Notes: generated by a model not told the origin, from the letters alone. Counted from the first letter of the stretch, positions 1 to 10,003 are shown. The stretch: 64,000 nt of DNA from Rhodococcus sp. 14-1411-2a (GCF_002259485.1 NZ_NPGA01000012.1:210263-274262), one strand, 5' to 3'. Program-made: numbers and translations.

Positions 1-1
1 C

Positions 2-181
2 GTGTTGGATCGCCCCGGCTTTCTAGCACGGCACGAGGAACATACTCCAACGCCACATCCCGGGATGTTCGCCGTGACGCCGTACGGACGCATGGAGTAT
101 CGCGAACACGGCTCATTGCCAATGAGTTTCGGTGTGCAGTGGAACGTGCTTCTGGTCGAGACTGTTGCATCGAATGGTTGA
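2..181 (+). CDS. 3' end of an unrecognised gene (partial, cut by window edge)
   Basis: An open frame enters from the left edge and stops with TGA at 179-181. It gives 59 residues with protein-like composition, ending in GVQWNVLLVETVASNG. The stop lies six bases before the stop of the convergent gene at 188, which is the tight tail-to-tail spacing seen elsewhere here. No domain is recognised from this fragment. The alternative is chance, because the open stretch is short; confidence is moderate. Confidence 0.5.
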   Translation: MLDRPGFLARHEEHTPTPHPGMFAVTPYGRMEYREHGSLPMSFGVQWNVLLVETVASNG

Positions 182-187
182 GGAGTC

Positions 188-784
188 TCAGTCGTTGTGC
201 TCGTCGTGGCCCTGAGTGACAATCTGGTCGACGCGGACTGGCATGGATGCGATGGAGGTGAGCGCGAGAATGTCGGCGACGGTTTCTGCGCTGCCTCCGA
301 GGTACGCGCAGTGGAAGTCGAAGTGCTGAGCCACGCACCATGTGTGATCGCTGGGCCACCACAGATTCGGTGACAGTCCTTCGAGTGTGTCCGCTGCGCG
401 TGAGACCGGTCCCTTCAACAGGAAATAGTCGTAGCCGGCGATGGCTGCGGTCGGTGCCGTCGCGCGAATGTCGTCGAGTGCTGTGTTGCCTTCCCAGACG
501 GCGAACCAGCACTCATCCGGCGCTGTCGTGCTTCGAGCGAGTACTTCGATGATGGATTCCAGCTGATCACGCCAGGGCGCAATGGTTTTCGACGACGCAT
601 GCTGGGTCGTGGTGGCACGTAGGGGATACAGGACACGGGCATAGGCGTCGAACACAGTGGGGACCAGCGAGCCCACCGTCGTCTCGGCCACGACGTTCAG
701 GTTGTAGTCCACCCACTGCGCTTCCGAGACATTCTGCTGCAGATCGTCGTTCGACCATACCGGGTGATACGTGCTCGATGCCAT
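188..784 (-). CDS. hypothetical protein
   Basis: An unrecognised protein of 198 residues, rich in Trp and acidic residues, with no signal peptide or membrane segment. The start at 784 (MASSTYHPVW) is preferred because a GAGGG lies just upstream. An in-frame ATG at 856 would add 24 residues of low-complexity translation that looks like leader sequence. It stands alone, convergent with the fragment on its left and divergent from the HNH gene on its right. No function can be assigned. Confidence 0.7.
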   Translation of the reverse strand: MASSTYHPVWSNDDLQQNVSEAQWVDYNLNVVAETTVGSLVPTVFDAYARVLYPLRATTTQHASSKTIAPWRDQLESIIEVLARSTTAPDECWFAVWEGNTALDDIRATAPTAAIAGYDYFLLKGPVSRAADTLEGLSPNLWWPSDHTWCVAQHFDFHCAYLGGSAETVADILALTSIASMPVRVDQIVTQGHDEHND

Positions 785-1019
785 AGCCCTCACGCTACCG
801 ACATCGAGTGCGCCCGCTGACAGGTTGAGCCACCACCCGCCAGGCGAATTGTTCAAGCCAGGATCGTTCAGCTCCGAATGCCGATCATGCGGTTCGGATG
901 TCTCACGTCAGTTCCTACCACCGTGACTGCGTAGATGATGGGCGGAGCCGTCGACAGTCGTCTTGCCCTGTTCGTAAATCTGTTCGAAACTTGTCGGTGG
1001 GTCGCGGTAGATTTTGTAC

Positions 1020-2918
1020 ATGCTTTCGGGGGACGGCGGATCAGGGGTGGACGGCATCGATGTGGTGCCGCCTGCCCCTGACGTGTCCGATCCTGACTTG
1101 TCGGCATTGGTGGAGCGGGTCGAGTCCGCGGTTGCGGAGTTGACGGAGCAGGCGTCGGTGTCGTGGACGAACGCCGACCGGCGTGCGGTGATCCAACGCA
1201 TGGAGATGCTGAACCGATCCTTGTCGGCCTATTCGTACACCTGGCTGAACGAGCTGATCTCTCAGCACGGCCTCGACGTGTATCCGGGCTCGGTCCCGTC
1301 GTCGGTGGCGTGGATGCTGCGGATCACCCCTCGAGCAGCAGGAGCACGAGTGCGTCTGGCTGCACAATTGGGTGATCGAACGTCGTTGTCCGGTGAAGTA
1401 CTGGCCCCGTTGCTGCCGCGAACTGCCGAAGCATTACGGGCGGGGTTGCTCGATGCCAAGCATGTGCAGATGATCCGCGAGTTCTTCCGTCATCTGCCCT
1501 CGAGTGTCGATCCGCAGACCCGCGATCTCGCCGAACAACAGTTGGTGGAACAGGCAGTGAAATTGCGGCCGGACGATTTCGCGCCGGTGGTGGCGTGCCT
1601 GGACGCGATGGTGAATCCGGACGGCGATCACGACGATGATGACGATGATGACGATGACGACGGAAACCCGCCGAAGCCGCGAAAGCGGAGGGATGCGTTC
1701 TTCTACCTCGGCGAGCAAGGGGCCGACGGTATGTCGGAAGGCAAATTCTGCGTCGACCCCGAACTACGCGCCTACCTCGAAGCCCTGTTCTCGAAAGCCG
1801 CGAAACCTGGCATGTACAACCCCGCCGACGGCAAACCGATCGTCGACGACGAGAACGGAAGCGACGGGGACGACCAGACCTCGGGCGAGGATGCCCACGC
1901 ACGACCGCAGCCCGGGACCACGCCCCGCGAAGCAGGGGCGAGTGATGCAGGATCGGGGGACTCCAATTCCGAGACACCACCGCTACCTGAGCGTAAAGAC
2001 CGGTGGCGAAGTGATGCGGGACTCTGGGACGACGGTCCATGTGGCTGTGACGGCCATTGCGGTGACGGCCATTGCGGTCACGACGAGTGCGGAGGCGGCA
2101 TCGAATGCGGTTGCGGTACAGGCTCTGACGGCACCTCCTCCGACGACACTTCCTCCGACGGCCCTGCTGCCAGGCGTACCGCTGCCGGGCACGGCGATAC
2201 CGAGAGCAGTCAGGCAAGGGCCGAGGCTGCGGCGTCAACGCGCGAGGCCGCCGTCCAGCGTGACATCCGCACCCAGAACGAACGTCGTCACGACGCCCTG
2301 AAGGTGGCACTCCGGCACACCCTCGCCTCCGGGACCCTCGGCACCCACCGAGGCCTGCCCGTCACCGCCATCGTCACCATGAGCCTGAAAGATCTGGAAG
2401 CCGGCTGCGGATACGCGAAGACCGCCACCGGATCACGAGTGTCGATCCGCGACGCGATCCGCATGGCTTCCCACGCACACCACTACCTGACGATCTTCGA
2501 CGACAACGGCAGAGCCCTCTATCTGGGTCGATCGAAACGCATCGCCTCCGCAGACCAACGCATCGTGCTCATCGCCCGAGACCGTGGCTGCAGCTTCCCC
2601 TCCTGCACCCGCCCCGCAACCTGGTGCCAAGCCCACCACCTCACCGACTGGATCGACGGCGGCAACACCGACATCGACGGATTGACCTTCGGCTGCGACA
2701 TGCACCACGCACTCGTCGGCACCGGACCCGGAAAGTGGGCAACCACCAAAACCGGAGCAGCACATCGCTATCCGGGCCGCACCCTGTGGCATCCACCGGC
2801 CGGGATGGACCCCAAGCGCCGCGGGCTGATCAATCACGCCCACCACCCCGAAGAGGTGCTGTACCCGCCGGACCACCATGACGACACCGGCGACGTGGAA
2901 CCACGACAACCCGCCTGA
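1020..2918 (+). CDS. DUF222 / HNH endonuclease-like protein (13E12 repeat family)
   Basis: A 632-residue protein with an N-terminal DUF222 region and a C-terminal HNH nuclease motif: CSFPSC, then AHH, then the pair DMHH. This architecture is the actinobacterial 13E12 family, usually present in several copies per genome; the role is unknown and nuclease activity is inferred from the HNH motif. Two low-complexity inserts separate the domains. One is a run of nine Asp at about residues 206-215. The other is a Cys/His-rich stretch at about 339-367, built partly from a tandem 15-base unit. The ATG at 1020 is chosen over a TTG two codons upstream. Confidence 0.9.
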   Translation: MLSGDGGSGVDGIDVVPPAPDVSDPDLSALVERVESAVAELTEQASVSWTNADRRAVIQRMEMLNRSLSAYSYTWLNELISQHGLDVYPGSVPSSVAWMLRITPRAAGARVRLAAQLGDRTSLSGEVLAPLLPRTAEALRAGLLDAKHVQMIREFFRHLPSSVDPQTRDLAEQQLVEQAVKLRPDDFAPVVACLDAMVNPDGDHDDDDDDDDDDGNPPKPRKRRDAFFYLGEQGADGMSEGKFCVDPELRAYLEALFSKAAKPGMYNPADGKPIVDDENGSDGDDQTSGEDAHARPQPGTTPREAGASDAGSGDSNSETPPLPERKDRWRSDAGLWDDGPCGCDGHCGDGHCGHDECGGGIECGCGTGSDGTSSDDTSSDGPAARRTAAGHGDTESSQARAEAAASTREAAVQRDIRTQNERRHDALKVALRHTLASGTLGTHRGLPVTAIVTMSLKDLEAGCGYAKTATGSRVSIRDAIRMASHAHHYLTIFDDNGRALYLGRSKRIASADQRIVLIARDRGCSFPSCTRPATWCQAHHLTDWIDGGNTDIDGLTFGCDMHHALVGTGPGKWATTKTGAAHRYPGRTLWHPPAGMDPKRRGLINHAHHPEEVLYPPDHHDDTGDVEPRQPA

Positions 2919-3018
2919 CGACCCACGCCAGTCTCAGGGCACAGCCCTGCCTGTAATCAGCACAACCTGCCTGCTCGAGGGACGGACTCGGAGGTCGGCG
3001 GTTGCGTACGGTGGGTCG

Positions 3019-3375
3019 ATGATGGTTCTCGGGAGCGGCACGGCTTCGTTGTCGCCGCCTGCGCGCTTCGTGTGGAATGCGCTGATGCATCCCGATCTGC
3101 ACCCGCACAATCGAGGCTTCGCCTGGCCGGTGATGTTCCAGGACGCGCCGCCGCCTCGGGTGGTCGAGAGCAGTGAGTTCGACCGTGTCGTGTGGAGCTC
3201 ACCGTGGCCTACCGTTCCGGAAGTGCTGGTGCAGTTCGATTTACGACCGCATACCCAGCTCCGATGGACGTTGCTTGCTCACGCACCTACGCCGAGTCTG
3301 CAGACGATCGAATGGTTGCGCGCTCAGGCAAGCCATCTGGTGAATATCGATCTCAGGAGCGCACTCGGTCACTAG
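3019..3375 (+). CDS. hypothetical protein, possibly SRPBCC-like
   Basis: A 118-residue cytosolic protein starting at the tandem ATG codons at 3019/3022. The open frame extends upstream to 2878 into the HNH gene, but that extension looks non-coding. The pattern (LSPPARFVWNAL near the N-terminus, alternating strands, and an amphipathic C-terminal helix) resembles START/SRPBCC proteins that bind hydrophobic ligands. This is a weak structural impression, not a family match. It lies 100 bases after the HNH gene and converges on the small membrane gene at 3382. Confidence 0.6.
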   Translation: MMVLGSGTASLSPPARFVWNALMHPDLHPHNRGFAWPVMFQDAPPPRVVESSEFDRVVWSSPWPTVPEVLVQFDLRPHTQLRWTLLAHAPTPSLQTIEWLRAQASHLVNIDLRSALGH

Positions 3376-3381
3376 CGGCGG

Positions 3382-3579
3382 CTAGCCGTTGCCGCCGCTC
3401 GGCCCGTAGGAATACCGCTTACCGATTGTGAACCACAGGATCGGCCCGATGATGGGCAGAACGAACGCAACGAGAATCCATGCCAACTTGGCAAAGAACC
3501 CCATGTAGCGATCACGGACGATCGAGAAAACAGCCATGGTGAACAGGGCAAGCGCGATAGCGATACCGGTAGAGGTCAT
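3382..3579 (-). CDS. small membrane protein, PLDc_N-like
   Basis: 65 residues with two predicted membrane helices (about 4-20 and 29-50). The second ends in LPIIGPILWFTIGKR, typical of the phospholipase D N-terminal-like (PLDc_N) domain found in short actinobacterial membrane proteins of unknown role. It starts 16 bases after the stop of the gene at 3595-4605 and is probably co-transcribed with it. A related small protein lies on the other side at 4665-4913. Confidence 0.75.
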   Translation of the reverse strand: MTSTGIAIALALFTMAVFSIVRDRYMGFFAKLAWILVAFVLPIIGPILWFTIGKRYSYGPSGGNG

Positions 3580-3594
3580 CTGTCGAGACGGAAC

Positions 3595-4605
3595 TCAGTC
3601 GGTTCCGCGCAGATAATCGCGACGTACCGCGACTCGCCGACCACGGTCCACCGGATCCCCTGGGTGCAACGATTGCTGCAATTCGAGGATTGCAGCATCA
3701 TCCAACTCCGTGTCGAACGCTCCGGCCGCCCAGTCCCAGTCCTGCGTGGACCACACATAGTGCGTCACCCTCCACATTGGTGCCCATCCCTCGTCGCTGC
3801 GGGGACGGCGACCCAGGAACGTTCTGCGAGAACTGGTGTCGAAGCCCCCGTTATCGGCGATGCGAACGTCCTCGGGAGTGAAATCCAAAAGCGCGCGGAC
3901 GGTCAGTGGCGTCGATGCCACCTGGTCGGTGAACCACTGGACGTGCTCGTGACGCAATGCCCTCGACTCGTCCTCGAGCAGTTTCTGGTACTCCTCGGTG
4001 GTGTATGCGGGCCCGTCCCAGGCGAACAACGCCTCGTCGATCGGTTCGCCCACTGCGAGTTCGACGAACTGCGAACCGATTCCGACTTCGTCGATGCGGT
4101 CACCCAGGATGAAGCCGGACTCGACGTCGACCCAGATTCGGAGCGGATACGGCTTGTCCTCCGGCGGAGCCAACCGAACCGTCCAACACTTGCGCCCGGC
4201 GAACTCGACCGTCTCCACCGGCCCGGTGGGTTGGGCGAACTCGTTGCCGGCCCATTCGGCGGTACTGCGTTGTTGCAACAAGAATTGGCTGGGCCCGAGG
4301 TAGATCACTCTGCCGAGTGGGCCGACGCGAGGCCGGTCGGCCGGGCCCGTGAAGTCCCAGGCGCGCGTGCCGTCGCTGATGAAGATGGGACTGCCGTCGA
4401 TGCGTTCCACGCGGGTTCTTCGCCCGGATCGCCACACCCGACAGCTGTCTTCGGGCCGGATCAGAACGGGTGGCGTTCCGCTGTAGGCGAATCCGTGACG
4501 AAAGGACTCGGGGCTGCCCGCTTCGTGGACTTCCTCGATAGTGCCGCGCAACGGTATGTTCGATTCACTTGTCATAGCCGTGAGCACTTCGATCCACGCG
4601 GTCAT
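3595..4605 (-). CDS. hypothetical protein, possible LolA/RseB-like fold
   Basis: 336 residues with no signal peptide and no membrane helix. The middle part has beta-rich repeats and a phrase of the type 'RIWVDVESGFILGDRI ... EALFAWDGP', similar in layout to LolA/RseB-type domains, which bind lipoprotein chains. This is only an impression of pattern. An alternative start is the ATG at 4575. It heads a probable two-gene unit with the PLDc_N-like protein and is divergent from the gene at 4665. Confidence 0.7.
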   Translation of the reverse strand: MTAWIEVLTAMTSESNIPLRGTIEEVHEAGSPESFRHGFAYSGTPPVLIRPEDSCRVWRSGRRTRVERIDGSPIFISDGTRAWDFTGPADRPRVGPLGRVIYLGPSQFLLQQRSTAEWAGNEFAQPTGPVETVEFAGRKCWTVRLAPPEDKPYPLRIWVDVESGFILGDRIDEVGIGSQFVELAVGEPIDEALFAWDGPAYTTEEYQKLLEDESRALRHEHVQWFTDQVASTPLTVRALLDFTPEDVRIADNGGFDTSSRRTFLGRRPRSDEGWAPMWRVTHYVWSTQDWDWAAGAFDTELDDAAILELQQSLHPGDPVDRGRRVAVRRDYLRGTD

Positions 4606-4664
4606 GGCCGCAGCCTAATGCGATCGAACTCGACAAGGTGGAGTTCGGAGTCGAAGGGAGTCGG

Positions 4665-4913
4665 GTGAGAATCAGCGCCGAGGTCAATCCCACACTTCCG
4701 CTGGCGTTCGACCTTGCCTGGATGTCCGTGGTCGTGTTGTGGCTGGTGCTCGTCGTTGTTGCGTGGATGTCGATATTTCGCAGCACTCAGTCGCGGAAAG
4801 GCACGAAATTCTGGTGGTGCGTATTTGTATTGCTGATGCCGATAACCGGTGCACTGATCTGGTTTTTCGCTCGCCCGCGTAACTCCGACAACGATCAGCG
4901 AACGAGTTCGTAG
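4665..4913 (+). CDS. small membrane protein, PLDc_N-like
   Basis: 82 residues, two membrane helices and the ending MPITGALIWFFARPR, which matches the PLDc_N pattern of the protein at 3382-3579. The GTG at 4665 is preferred because AAGGGAG precedes it at normal spacing; the open frame could begin at a GTG at 4638. Its 3' end overlaps the convergent acetyltransferase gene by 19 bases. Confidence 0.7.
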   Translation: MRISAEVNPTLPLAFDLAWMSVVVLWLVLVVVAWMSIFRSTQSRKGTKFWWCVFVLLMPITGALIWFFARPRNSDNDQRTSS

Positions 4914-5347
4914 CGAGCCAGCCACAGTCCCGGCAGTACTTCTTGACCTTCGGTGTGTACGAAGCCGAGTGATTCGTACAATCTGCGGGCCGGCGCATTG
5001 TCCCGTCCGGTAGCCACCTGCACACGTTGTCCCACAATCGAATCCAGCATCACGTCCACCAAACCGCGTCCGATGCCCCGGCGGTGTGCATGTGGAGCCA
5101 CCACCAGGCGATCGATCTCCGCCTCGTACCATGCAGCGGCACCGAGGATTTCGTGATCCTCTCGCGCGACGAGCCAGTGGACCTGTGCGGCGCACAGATC
5201 GTCCACCGACTCGTGCAGCAACGGAATCCTGTTGTCGCCGATCAGTCTTGCTTCGACTGCATACGAACTCTTCTGCACTGCGAGAATCTGCTCGGCGAGA
5301 CACAGGTCGGCGGCAGGGTCGACACCGACGATCTCAATAGCGACCAC
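4895..5347 (-). CDS. GNAT family N-acetyltransferase
   Basis: 150 residues forming one GNAT domain. The acetyl-CoA binding motif A is clear (VVAPHAHRRGIGRGLVD, about residues 82-98), followed by motif B with RLYESLGF (about 122-129). The family transfers an acetyl group from acetyl-CoA to amines; the substrate cannot be told. It overlaps the 3' end of the upstream aldo/keto reductase gene by 14 bases, so the two are probably translated from one message. Confidence 0.9.
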   Translation of the reverse strand: MVAIEIVGVDPAADLCLAEQILAVQKSSYAVEARLIGDNRIPLLHESVDDLCAAQVHWLVAREDHEILGAAAWYEAEIDRLVVAPHAHRRGIGRGLVDVMLDSIVGQRVQVATGRDNAPARRLYESLGFVHTEGQEVLPGLWLARYELVR

Positions 5348-6308
5348 CAGCGGGAGCTGGCAAAGCGTCGAGTGCAGCGAGGTGATCAGCGCTCAAGGTC
5401 AACTCGGCCGCTCCTGCATTCTCGTCCAGACGCGACGTGCGCCGGGTGCCGGGAATCGGGACCACATGTTCACCCTGCGCCAGAACCCACGCCAGGGCCA
5501 CCTGCGCAGGCGTCGCACCGAGCTCGTCGGCGACCGCCGCGATGGCGTCGACGATCACGAGATTGGCATCGAGGTTGTCCTGGCTGAAGCGAGGCAATCG
5601 TGAACGGAAATCGTCTGCGGCAGGTGTGGTTCCGCGAAAGTTGCCGGTCAGGAAGCCGCGGCCCAACGGTGAGAAAGGCACGAATGCCGCACCGTTGTCT
5701 TGCGTCCACTTCAGTGAGGTCTCGAGGTGGTCGCGCGTCCACAGTGACAGTTCGGACTGCACGGCCGAGATCGGATGCACCTGCTGGGCCCGATCGAGCT
5801 GCTCGACGGTGAACTCCGAGACCCCCAGTGCGCGAACCTTTCCGGCCTGCACGGCCTCGGCCATCGCGCCGATGCTGTCTTCGACATCCACCTCGGGATC
5901 CGGGCGATGCAGGTAGTACAGATCGATGTGATCGACGCCCAGGCGGCGGAGCGAATCGTCGATCGCCGAACGCAGGTGCTCGGGCTTGCCGTTGGGGCCC
6001 GAAATGACGGGTTCTCCGGCGTCGCCGATATGAGATTCGAGACCGCCCTTGGTCGCGAGGATCACCTCGTCACGTCGGCTACCGATGGCTGTGCCGACGA
6101 CCTCTTCGTTGGTGAACGGTCCGTACACATCGGCCGTGTCGATGAAATTCACACCCAGGTCCAGGGCGTGCCCGATGACGTGATCGGGGCTTTCCGTCCG
6201 GTCGTCGGCCTTGTATGCCCAGGTCATTCCCATGCACCCCAGGCCGATGGCACCCACCTCGGGGCCGTCGTTCCACAGGGTCCGGGTCTGTACTGTTCGT
6301 GCGCTCAT
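5334..6308 (-). CDS. aldo/keto reductase
   Basis: 324 residues with the NADPH-dependent aldo/keto reductase barrel. Visible features are GLGCMGMTWAY near the N-terminus, NFIDTADVYGPFTNEEVVG carrying the catalytic Asp and Tyr, the Lys in LATKGG, the His in YYLHRPDP, and the C-terminal cofactor motif VPIPGTRR. The family reduces aldehydes and ketones; the close type is the stress-associated AKR13-like group. The start MSARTVQ at 6308 is chosen over a start four codons upstream. Confidence 0.92.
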   Translation of the reverse strand: MSARTVQTRTLWNDGPEVGAIGLGCMGMTWAYKADDRTESPDHVIGHALDLGVNFIDTADVYGPFTNEEVVGTAIGSRRDEVILATKGGLESHIGDAGEPVISGPNGKPEHLRSAIDDSLRRLGVDHIDLYYLHRPDPEVDVEDSIGAMAEAVQAGKVRALGVSEFTVEQLDRAQQVHPISAVQSELSLWTRDHLETSLKWTQDNGAAFVPFSPLGRGFLTGNFRGTTPAADDFRSRLPRFSQDNLDANLVIVDAIAAVADELGATPAQVALAWVLAQGEHVVPIPGTRRTSRLDENAGAAELTLSADHLAALDALPAPAGGRY

Positions 6309-6372
6309 GAACTCGACCATACGACGAGAAATGTGTTGTCGCTCGGACTTGCCGGGCGACTAGCATCGCCGC

Positions 6373-7284
6373 ATGGCTCTTCCACACTCGAAGGTGTATT
6401 TCGGCGACCGTTTGGTCGAGGCGCAGGATGCGACGCTCGGAGTAGCGACCTCGGCCGTTCTGTACGGGCTCAGTGTCTACACCGTCTTTCCCGTGCAGGT
6501 GGACGGTGACCGGCGTACTGCGTTCCGGTTGCTCGATCACTACCAGCGACTGGTCGAGTCCTGCAAGATCATCGGCATCGACACGTTCGCGTCGCAGTGG
6601 ACGTTCGAGCGGTTCCTACAGGCAACGCGCGACGTGGTCGACGCCAACGCCCCGACGACCGAGGTCTACGTCCGAGCCACCGTTCACGTGGACGAATCGA
6701 TCCCCGGAACACGGGTGCGCGGGCTGCACACCACGGTGTCGATCTTTCTGTACGACGCCAATCCAATTGTCCCGCAGGACGGCATGCGGTTGAAGACGAG
6801 TGTGTGGCGTCGAATCCCCGACAACGCCATTCCATCGCGCGCCAAAGTCAACGGTGCATACGTCAATTCTGTGCTCGCCAAACAGGATGCGATCGACAGT
6901 GGCTTCGACGACTGCATCTTCCTCGACATCAACGGCCATGTGTGCGAACTCAGTGCCGCGAACATATTTCTCGTCCGGAACGGCGTACTCGTGACCCCGG
7001 ACGTCACCAGCGACATTCTCGACGGCATCAACCGTCGGACCATTCTGACTTTGGCGCGCGAGGAAGGGCTGACGGTTCAGGAGCGGACGGTCGATCTCAC
7101 CGAGCTGTACATCGCCGACGAGGTGTTCGTCTGCGGCACCTCGGCCGGAGTTGCTCCGGTGTACGAAATCGACGGTCGCGCACTAGGAACCAAGGAAACC
7201 GGCCCGGTGACGCTGACTCTGCGTAAGCGACACCAGGCCGCGCTCACCGGCGACGAGGTGCACGGCTGGGTGAGCGTGCTGTGA
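6373..7284 (+). CDS. class IV aminotransferase (branched-chain aminotransferase-like)
   Basis: 303 residues of the PLP fold-type IV family. The PLP lysine lies in SRAKVNGAYVNSVLAK and the conserved Glu in VCELSAANIFLV, with the CGTSAGVAPV motif near the C-terminus. Length and motifs fit branched-chain or D-amino-acid type aminotransferases; the closest guess is a branched-chain amino acid transaminase. It is shorter than the usual actinobacterial IlvE, so it is probably a paralogue. It converges on the serine hydrolase gene with three bases between them. Confidence 0.88.
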   Translation: MALPHSKVYFGDRLVEAQDATLGVATSAVLYGLSVYTVFPVQVDGDRRTAFRLLDHYQRLVESCKIIGIDTFASQWTFERFLQATRDVVDANAPTTEVYVRATVHVDESIPGTRVRGLHTTVSIFLYDANPIVPQDGMRLKTSVWRRIPDNAIPSRAKVNGAYVNSVLAKQDAIDSGFDDCIFLDINGHVCELSAANIFLVRNGVLVTPDVTSDILDGINRRTILTLAREEGLTVQERTVDLTELYIADEVFVCGTSAGVAPVYEIDGRALGTKETGPVTLTLRKRHQAALTGDEVHGWVSVL

Positions 7285-7287
7285 GTT

Positions 7288-8436
7288 CTACGCCGGGCAG
7301 GTCGAGGTGAGTCCGGCGATCAACGCTTCGGCGGCCGGCTGCTCGAGTGGATCGGCGGCCGGGTTCGGCCCCGCCGTGGTCCAGGCCAGCGATACCTGAC
7401 GCTGACCGTCCGGGCTCGAGAACGCGTAGGTGCGGTAACCGAAGCCGTTGCCGCGGTTGCCGAATACGAGCTCGCCCGAGCCCGGGTTGCACGCATCTCC
7501 GCCGAGCAGCAGGCCGAGTCCGTACGTGGACGGCGTCACGACCTGCATCTCGTCGATCAGATTCTGCGGGATCAGCGTGCCGTCGAACAGCCCTCTGAAG
7601 AAGGTGTTCATGTCGGCCACGGTGGAGACCACTGCCGCCCCCGCCGACCAGATGCTGGCGTCGTACTCGGTGACGTCGGTGTACGTCCCGTTGTCCAGAA
7701 CGTAACCGTGCAGGGCATCGGCGTCGAGCGTCGAATCGGTGGGGTACGCCGTGTCGGTCATCTCCAGGGGATCGAAGATCCTGTCCTGCAACGACTGTCC
7801 GATGGACTTGTCGTCCAAGTCGGCGATGATCTTCCCGAGCAGGACGTAGTTGGTGTTGGCGTAGCTGAACTCCTGACCGGGCTCGCTCGCCCAGGGCATG
7901 GCCACAGCCTGGGCGATCAGCTCGTCGTCGGTGACGGCATCATTCGCCCGCGCGGCGATCTGGTCCGCCGAGTCGAATCCGGTGAAGTAGTCGGGAACGC
8001 CGCTGGTGTGGTCGAGTAGCTGGCGAACGGTCACCGCCCTCGGGAGCAGGCCGGGAAGCAACTCGTCGACCTGCTGATCGAGCTCGAGCTTCCCCTCGTC
8101 CACGAGCTGAAGCACGACGGCAGCAACCATCGCCTTGGTGACGCTGGCAATGCGGACCGGGTCGTCGGCGGACGCGGCCTCGGTGCCGTCGCGTTCGACC
8201 AGGCCTGCGGCTCCCGACCATGAATCCTCGCCGTCACGTACCTGCGCCACAGCGGCGACGGACCCGGCGTCGACCATGGCGTCCAAGGCCGCCTGGACGT
8301 CGTCGGTTCTGATGCTTCCGATCGAGGGCGTGGTGGTGGTCGACTCGACGGCTGACGGCTCGTCGGATGTGGAGCACCCACTGACCAGCAGGGACGTCGA
8401 CACTGTGAGGGCGGCGAGGATTCGTAGCTTGCTCAT
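7288..8436 (-). CDS. serine hydrolase lipoprotein, beta-lactamase class C / DD-peptidase family
   Basis: 382 residues. The signal peptide ends in the lipobox VSGC (Cys at about 21), so the protein should be anchored to the outer face of the membrane. The catalytic SxxK is SVTK at about 98-101 (inside RIASVTKAMVA), and the YxN motif is the YAN of FSYANTNYVLLG. The family includes D-alanyl-D-alanine carboxypeptidases, esterases and beta-lactamases; the substrate is unknown. A Thr/Ser-rich linker follows the lipobox. Confidence 0.9.
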   Translation of the reverse strand: MSKLRILAALTVSTSLLVSGCSTSDEPSAVESTTTTPSIGSIRTDDVQAALDAMVDAGSVAAVAQVRDGEDSWSGAAGLVERDGTEAASADDPVRIASVTKAMVAAVVLQLVDEGKLELDQQVDELLPGLLPRAVTVRQLLDHTSGVPDYFTGFDSADQIAARANDAVTDDELIAQAVAMPWASEPGQEFSYANTNYVLLGKIIADLDDKSIGQSLQDRIFDPLEMTDTAYPTDSTLDADALHGYVLDNGTYTDVTEYDASIWSAGAAVVSTVADMNTFFRGLFDGTLIPQNLIDEMQVVTPSTYGLGLLLGGDACNPGSGELVFGNRGNGFGYRTYAFSSPDGQRQVSLAWTTAGPNPAADPLEQPAAEALIAGLTSTCPA

Positions 8437-8482
8437 GCCTTCGACGCTAACGCCGCCCCGTGAAGAATTTCAGTGTCAAATG

Positions 8483-9055
8483 TCAGTGATTGGCTCGGCC
8501 CGCGCTCGAATCCAGCAGAACCTCGGCCGCAGTCTTTGCCGCAGCGGCAGATTCGGCCAGTTCGGTGATGGCCGCCGTGGTTTGAGCGCCCTCGGCGAGC
8601 AACGCGATCTGCAGTCCGACGGTCGGTGCGCAGCCGGCTTCGACGGCCAATCGGGTGACGTACTCGATGAAGTTCTTCTTGTGCTGATGCGCGGCGTCGG
8701 CGACCTCGGGCATGGTTGCGCCCAATTCGCCGAAGGAGTTGATGAACGCACAACCGCGAAAGTCGTCCTCGCGAAACCAGTGGTCCAGGAAGTCGAAGAT
8801 CGACAGCAGCTTCTCTCTCGGAGACTCGTGAACGGCGGCTTCGGCATGGATGCCGTCGTTCCACTGGCGGGTGCGCCCGCGAAGAACCTCGGCCACGATG
8901 GCGGTCTTCGACGGGAACAGGGAGTACATGCGTTTGAGAGAGATGCCCGCCGCAGTGCGCAGTTCGTCCATGCCGACGGCCTGAATTCCGCGGGCGTAGA
9001 ACAGCGCGTCCGCTGCTCGGACCACGTCGTCCCGCCCGAGTTCCGTATTCGTCAT
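8483..9055 (-). CDS. TetR family transcriptional regulator
   Basis: 190 residues. The N-terminal helix-turn-helix of the TetR family is clear (FYARGIQAVGMDELRTAAGISLKRMYSLFPSK, helices at about 20-50), followed by a variable ligand-binding domain. It is divergent from the alpha/beta hydrolase gene at 9157, and the shared intergenic region holds two matching inverted repeats. This is the classic layout of a local repressor controlling itself and its neighbour; the ligand is unknown. Confidence 0.93.
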   Translation of the reverse strand: MTNTELGRDDVVRAADALFYARGIQAVGMDELRTAAGISLKRMYSLFPSKTAIVAEVLRGRTRQWNDGIHAEAAVHESPREKLLSIFDFLDHWFREDDFRGCAFINSFGELGATMPEVADAAHQHKKNFIEYVTRLAVEAGCAPTVGLQIALLAEGAQTTAAITELAESAAAAKTAAEVLLDSSAGRANH

Positions 9056-9071
9056 CGTCTACCCCTTGCCG

Positions 9072-9089
9072 AGAGAACCAACGTTCTCT
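9072..9089. promoter_or_regulatory. putative TetR operator 1
   Basis: An inverted repeat AGAGAAC-CAAC-GTTCTCT with seven-base perfect arms, 17 bases upstream of the TetR start codon. The core GAGAAC-N4-GTTCTC recurs in operator 2, with centres 35 bases apart. The dyad, the spacing and the position between divergent genes support a TetR binding site; the assignment is inferred. Confidence 0.75.
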
Positions 9090-9096
9090 ACAGTAG

Positions 9097-9996
<900 letters not shown>

Positions 9997-10003
9997 GAGC
10001 ATC

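Noticed and set aside
1324..2310. Long open frame on the minus strand inside the DUF222-HNH gene
   Set aside because: It is Arg-rich and low in complexity, the usual shadow of a G+C-rich gene on the opposite strand.
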